Assembly (NCBI RefSeq): GCF_900156525.1
Contig: NZ_FTPS01000001.1
Location: 1,860,001 to 1,924,000, forward strand
DNA length: 64,000 nucleotides
Source of the DNA: Pontibaca methylaminivorans
GTDB lineage: Bacteria; Pseudomonadota; Alphaproteobacteria; Rhodobacterales; Rhodobacteraceae
Direction: 5' to 3'
Below are positions 61,079 through 64,000 of this stretch, one piece after another (position 1 is the stretch's first letter; every line of letters begins with the position of its first letter). Both the position numbers and the translations under genes were made by a program. The notes beneath the pieces were generated by a model, which had not been told where the DNA came from, ran no database searches, and saw only the letters and a program-made list of their open reading frames with translations.

Positions 61079-62403
61079 GACAGCTTGCCGCCATGTTCTG
61101 CCTGATCCTTTTCGCGCTGCCCGCCCGGGCCGAGGTCGATGTGAAGGAAGTCACCTCTCCGGGTGGCATCACCGCCTGGCTGGTCGAGGAACATTCGCTG
61201 CCCTTCACCGCGCTCGAGCTGCGGTTTCGCGGCGGCACATCGCTTGATCCGGGGGGCAGGCGCGGCGCCGTCTATCTGATGACCGGGCTGCTCGAGGAAG
61301 GGGCAGGCGACATGGATGCGCGCGCCTTCGCCCGGGCGCTCGAGGCGGCGGGCGCGAGCATCGGCTTTGATTCCGGCGACGACATGGTTTCGATCTCGAC
61401 CCGGTTCCTGAGCGAGAACCGCAACGACGCCATGGCGCTGCTGCGCACCGCCCTGCACGAGCCGCGCTTTGATGAGGCCGCCATCGACCGGGTGCGGGCG
61501 CAGGTGCTGTCCGGGCTCGCGTCGGAGCGGAAGGATCCGAATGCGATCGCCGGGCGCACCTTTGCCGAACTGACCTTTGACGGGCATCCCTATGGATCGA
61601 ACCGCAAGGGCACGGCAGAGTCGGTGAGAGCCTTGACGCGCGACGACATGATCGCGGCGCACGGCGCGGTCTTTGCCCGCGACCGCCTTTACGTGGGCGC
61701 GGTCGGCGACATCGACGCGCAGGAACTGGGCGAACTGCTTGACGATCTGCTTGGCGATCTGCCGGAACAGGGCGCGCGGCTGCCCCCGCCCGCCGAGGTT
61801 GCCGGCGACGGCGGCACCGTCGTGGTCGATTACGACACGCCGCAATCGGTTGCCGTATTCGGCCAGGAGGGGCTGGAGCGGGACGATCCCGATTTCTATG
61901 CGGCCTATGTGCTTAATCAGATTCTCGGGGGCGGATCGTTCGAAAGCCGCCTCATGCAGGAACTGCGCGTGAAACGGGGCCTGACCTACGGAGTCTATAC
62001 CTATCTTGCGCCCAAGGATCTGGCGGCGCTTTACATGGGCGGGGTGGCCTCGGCCAATGACCGGATCGCCGAAGCCGTTGAAATGATCAGACAGGAATGG
62101 GCGGACATGGCGGAAAACGGCGTCAGCGAAACGGAACTCGCCCGCGCCAAGACCTACCTGACCGGCGCCTATCCGCTGCGGTTCGACGGCAACGGGCAGA
62201 TCGCGCGCATCCTGGTCGGGATGCAGATGGATGACCTGCCGATCGACTATATCGCCACCCGGAACGACCGCATCAACGCCGTGACGCTGGATGAGGCGAA
62301 CCGCGTCGCGCGCGAGCTTCTGCGCCCGGGCCAACTGCGGTTCGTGGTGGTCGGGCAGCCCGAGGGGCTGGACGAGGCGCCCCGCGTGGGCATGCCGGAG
62401 TAG
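61075..62403 (+). CDS. M16-family peptidase-like partner without zinc site
   Basis: A 442-residue secreted protein (signal MRQLAAMFCLILFALPARA). The segment where the HxxEH motif should be reads VYLMTGLLEEGAGD (near residue 65), so no zinc site is present. The Arg/Tyr pair used for substrate binding is retained in LRVKRGLTYGVYTYL (near 305). This fits the non-catalytic half of a heterodimeric M16B peptidase whose active half is the gene just upstream. Coupling through a four-base overlap supports equimolar synthesis. Confidence 0.93.
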   Translation: MRQLAAMFCLILFALPARAEVDVKEVTSPGGITAWLVEEHSLPFTALELRFRGGTSLDPGGRRGAVYLMTGLLEEGAGDMDARAFARALEAAGASIGFDSGDDMVSISTRFLSENRNDAMALLRTALHEPRFDEAAIDRVRAQVLSGLASERKDPNAIAGRTFAELTFDGHPYGSNRKGTAESVRALTRDDMIAAHGAVFARDRLYVGAVGDIDAQELGELLDDLLGDLPEQGARLPPPAEVAGDGGTVVVDYDTPQSVAVFGQEGLERDDPDFYAAYVLNQILGGGSFESRLMQELRVKRGLTYGVYTYLAPKDLAALYMGGVASANDRIAEAVEMIRQEWADMAENGVSETELARAKTYLTGAYPLRFDGNGQIARILVGMQMDDLPIDYIATRNDRINAVTLDEANRVARELLRPGQLRFVVVGQPEGLDEAPRVGMPE

Positions 62404-62427
62404 GAAACATGCCCCGAGCGTGTTTCC
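62403..62427 (+). terminator. Hairpin at the end of the M16 gene pair
   Basis: GGAAACATGC pairs with GCGTGTTTCC around CCCGA, ten pairs including one T-G wobble, beginning at the last base of the stop codon. There is no T-tract downstream. It may terminate or protect the 3' end. Confidence 0.5.
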
Positions 62428-62554
62428 GGCCGGCGGCCGGATTTCTGCATCTGCTGGAACAACCCGGGGCGCGCCTGCGGCAGTTGTCCGGCCTGTCTGC
62501 CCGGCGGCCGGCTGAGGAAGGGCAGGGCGCGCTTGTCTGGAATATGTCGGGCGC

Positions 62555-62923
62555 TCAACCGCGCCGTTTGACCCGGGCCTCGACCTCGGCCCCCGATTCG
62601 ATGACGAGCGTGCGATAGCTGATCGTTCCGCTGACCCGTGCCCCGGTGTGCAGCGTCACCGAATCGCCGGCAAGGTCGCCCTTGACCCGGCCGCGCACCG
62701 CGATGGAGCGGGCCGTGAGCGCGCCCTCCGTCTCGCCGCTTTCGCCGACCATGATCGACTCCGCGATGATGGTTCCACGGATCTGTCCGAGCACCTCGAC
62801 CAGCCCCGGAAACTCGAGATCGCCGGTGATCCTCGAGCCCCGGCAAAGCGCCGAGCGGCCGCCGGCCGGTGCGGTGCTGCTGTCGCCGGCCTGTTTCGGA
62901 TCGGCCATCGCAATCTGTGCCAT
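62555..62923 (-). CDS. Bactofilin family polymer-forming protein
   Basis: A 122-residue protein made chiefly of a right-handed beta-helix: SRITGDLEFPGLVEVLGQIRGTIIAE, SIMVGESGETEGALTARSIAVRGRVKGDLAG and SVTLHTGARVSGTISYRTLVIESGAEVEARV show the six-residue strand/turn rhythm with repeated Gly. Bactofilins polymerise without nucleotide and act as scaffolds. ATG at 62923 follows GAGGGAAAA; the longer open frame upstream is not supported. No M23 peptidase, the frequent partner, is adjacent. Confidence 0.9.
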   Translation of the reverse strand: MAQIAMADPKQAGDSSTAPAGGRSALCRGSRITGDLEFPGLVEVLGQIRGTIIAESIMVGESGETEGALTARSIAVRGRVKGDLAGDSVTLHTGARVSGTISYRTLVIESGAEVEARVKRRG

Positions 62924-63033
62924 CTGTTTTCCCTCGTCCCGCCGGATGCCGGCGAGACTAGCGGCAAGAGCCCGGCATGCAAAGCCGAAACGCCGCTCTG
63001 CCCCCGCGTGTTCGCCCGCGCCCCCTGTCCGTG

Positions 63034-63432
63034 TCAGGCGGTCGCCGCTGCATTGGCGAGCCCGGCGAGGATCGGGCAGTCCGGCCGCTCGTCGCCCGCG
63101 CATTCCTTCACCAGCCCGCGCAGGGTCGCGCGCATGGATTCAAGCTCGGCAAGCTTTTCCTCGATCCGCGCCAGATGGTTTTCCGCGATCGCCTTCACAT
63201 CGGCGCTGGCGCGGCGGCGGTCGTCATGGAGCGCAAGCAGTTCGCGGCAATCCTCGATCGCAAAACCGAGCGAGCGCGCCCGGCGCAGAAAGATCAGCTT
63301 GTGCAGGTCGGTTTCGGAAAAGCGGCGATAGCCGTTCGCGCCGCGCCCGGGTGTGACGAGGTTGATCTCCTCATAGTAGCGGATCGTCTTGGCCGGCAGG
63401 CCGGCCCGTGCGGCCACATCACCGATGTTCAT
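63034..63432 (-). CDS. cueR: Cu(I)-responsive MerR-family activator
   Basis: A 132-residue regulator. The MerR helix-turn-helix is MNIGDVAARAGLPAKTIRYYEEINLV (residues 1-26); the dimer helix covers about 75-108. The metal loop has Cys111 and Cys119 (KECAGDERPDCPIL), the two-cysteine, eight-residue spacing of CueR/HmrR that binds Cu(I). It is encoded 22 bases downstream of the copper ATPase gene on the same strand, so copA-cueR likely share a transcript and feedback. Confidence 0.93.
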   Translation of the reverse strand: MNIGDVAARAGLPAKTIRYYEEINLVTPGRGANGYRRFSETDLHKLIFLRRARSLGFAIEDCRELLALHDDRRRASADVKAIAENHLARIEEKLAELESMRATLRGLVKECAGDERPDCPILAGLANAAATA

Positions 63433-63454
63433 GTCTGGCCTCCTCTCTGGTTCG

Positions 63455-64000
63455 TCATTCCGCCGGGGCCGGTTGCGGGACCGGATGCCCGCCGCCACCA
63501 CTGCCCTGTTCGGGCAGCGGCGCGGCAACGCGGCGCAGGCGCAGGGCATTTCCAAGCACGAAGACGCTCGAAAGCGCCATCGCCCCCGCGGCCAGCACCG
63601 GCGAAAGCATCAACCCCGCGACCGGATAAAGCACCCCGGCCGCGACCGGGATCAGCGCCGTGTTGTAGGCAAAGGCCCAGAACAGGTTCTGGCGGATATT
63701 GCGCATGGTGCGCGCCGAGATGTCAAAGGCATTGACCACCCCGCGCAGATCACCGGACATCAGCACCACATCCGCGGCCTCGATCGCCACGTCGGTGCCG
63801 GTGCCGATGGCCAGCCCGATATCGGCATGGGCCAGCGCCGGCGCGTCGTTGATCCCGTCACCGACAAAGGCGACGCGGCGTCCGCCCCCGCGCAGGGAAT
63901 CGAGCGCGGCGACCTTGCCCTCGGGCAGCACCTCGGCGACCACGTGGTCGATGCCGACCTCTGCGGCGATGGCCTCGGCGGTGGCGCGATTGTCGCCGGT
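63455..64000 (-). CDS. copA: Copper-exporting P1B-type ATPase, C-terminal part
   Basis: A partial gene; its 5' end lies beyond the window. The visible 181 residues start at [12 protein letters not shown] in the nucleotide-binding domain, then have [35 protein letters not shown], the hinge motif of P-type ATPases, and the last two membrane helices with FAFYNT-like [17 protein letters not shown] and [19 protein letters not shown]. The AYN and MALSSVxVLxNALRLR motifs are Cu(I)-site elements of CopA. The tail ends in a short Pro/Gly-rich stretch. Confidence 0.94.
   Translation of the reverse strand, partial: TGDNRATAEAIAAEVGIDHVVAEVLPEGKVAALDSLRGGGRRVAFVGDGINDAPALAHADIGLAIGTGTDVAIEAADVVLMSGDLRGVVNAFDISARTMRNIRQNLFWAFAYNTALIPVAAGVLYPVAGLMLSPVLAAGAMALSSVFVLGNALRLRRVAAPLPEQGSGGGGHPVPQPAPAE

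Noticed and set aside
1-64000. tRNA, rRNA, CRISPR, insertion sequence or prophage
   Set aside because: Intergenic regions are short and none shows cloverleaf ends, spaced repeats, transposase frames or phage genes.

Overview
The window reads as chromosomal DNA of a high-GC alphaproteobacterium, most likely of the Rhodobacterales (Rhodobacteraceae/Paracoccaceae). The signs are the dapB / rbfA-truB-rpsO-pnp neighbourhood, an SdhAF4 (DUF1674) protein, a BamF-type (DUF3035) lipoprotein between lspA and a pair of M16 peptidases, a plant-type glutamate-cysteine ligase and a serine-cycle malyl-CoA lyase. This taxonomic call comes from family resemblance only; no search was run. I see no rRNA, tRNA, CRISPR array, insertion sequence or prophage.

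Layout. 0-5.2 kb: a branched-chain-amino-acid-type ABC importer with a fused LivH-LivM permease. 5.3-17 kb: housekeeping genes (S49 peptidase with a mini zinc-ribbon partner, SDR, uvrC, pgsA, moaD/moaE, an OmpA/BON protein with a coiled-coil partner, ubiA, rsmE, gshA). 17-22.4 kb: a C1/C2 carbon module with malyl-CoA lyase (mclA) on the minus strand, an orphan LuxR/NarL-type regulator with a degenerate receiver, then mtkA-mtkB and a hydroxyacid dehydrogenase. Together these can turn malate + ATP + CoA into acetyl-CoA and glyoxylate (or the reverse for C-C bond formation) and reduce glyoxylate or hydroxypyruvate. 22.4-32.6 kb: flavin monooxygenase, a PLP sulfur-amino-acid enzyme, an RND efflux pair, patatin, and a marR-MFS efflux operon. 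32.7-37.4 kb: a QseBC/PmrAB-like two-component system, an L,D-transpeptidase and an Lgt-like/TlpA fusion with a DsbA-like partner; two CTTAAG-N5-CTTAA boxes tie these three units into one putative regulon. 37.4-42 kb: tungstate ABC importer (tupBCA), a ModA-like binding protein and a MOT1-type molybdate transporter. 42-45.2 kb: four glycosyltransferase genes, the outermost visibly poorer in G+C. 45.3-51.8 kb: pnp, rpsO, DUF1643, truB, a phosphodiester glycosidase and rbfA on minus, dapB on plus. 51.9-62.4 kb: GT4 glycosyltransferase, SdhAF4, an RsmB-type methyltransferase, heparinase-family protein, purH, lspA, BamF and two M16 peptidases. 62.5-64 kb: bactofilin, CueR and the C-terminal part of a copper ATPase running off the window.

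The most interesting signals are regulatory rather than new gene families. They are (1) the paired PmrA/QseB-type boxes linking a sensor system to periplasmic thiol chemistry and peptidoglycan cross-linking; (2) an AT-rich ATACTATATA element found three times, in a marR operator and in a 27-bp perfect palindrome beyond the serine-cycle genes; (3) NarL-like heptamers in two dyads in front of the atypical serine-cycle regulator; (4) an intrinsic terminator placed just ahead of the modA-like gene; and (5) REP-like elements after uvrC and dapB. None of the proteins looks like a wholly new system, and I do not claim one.
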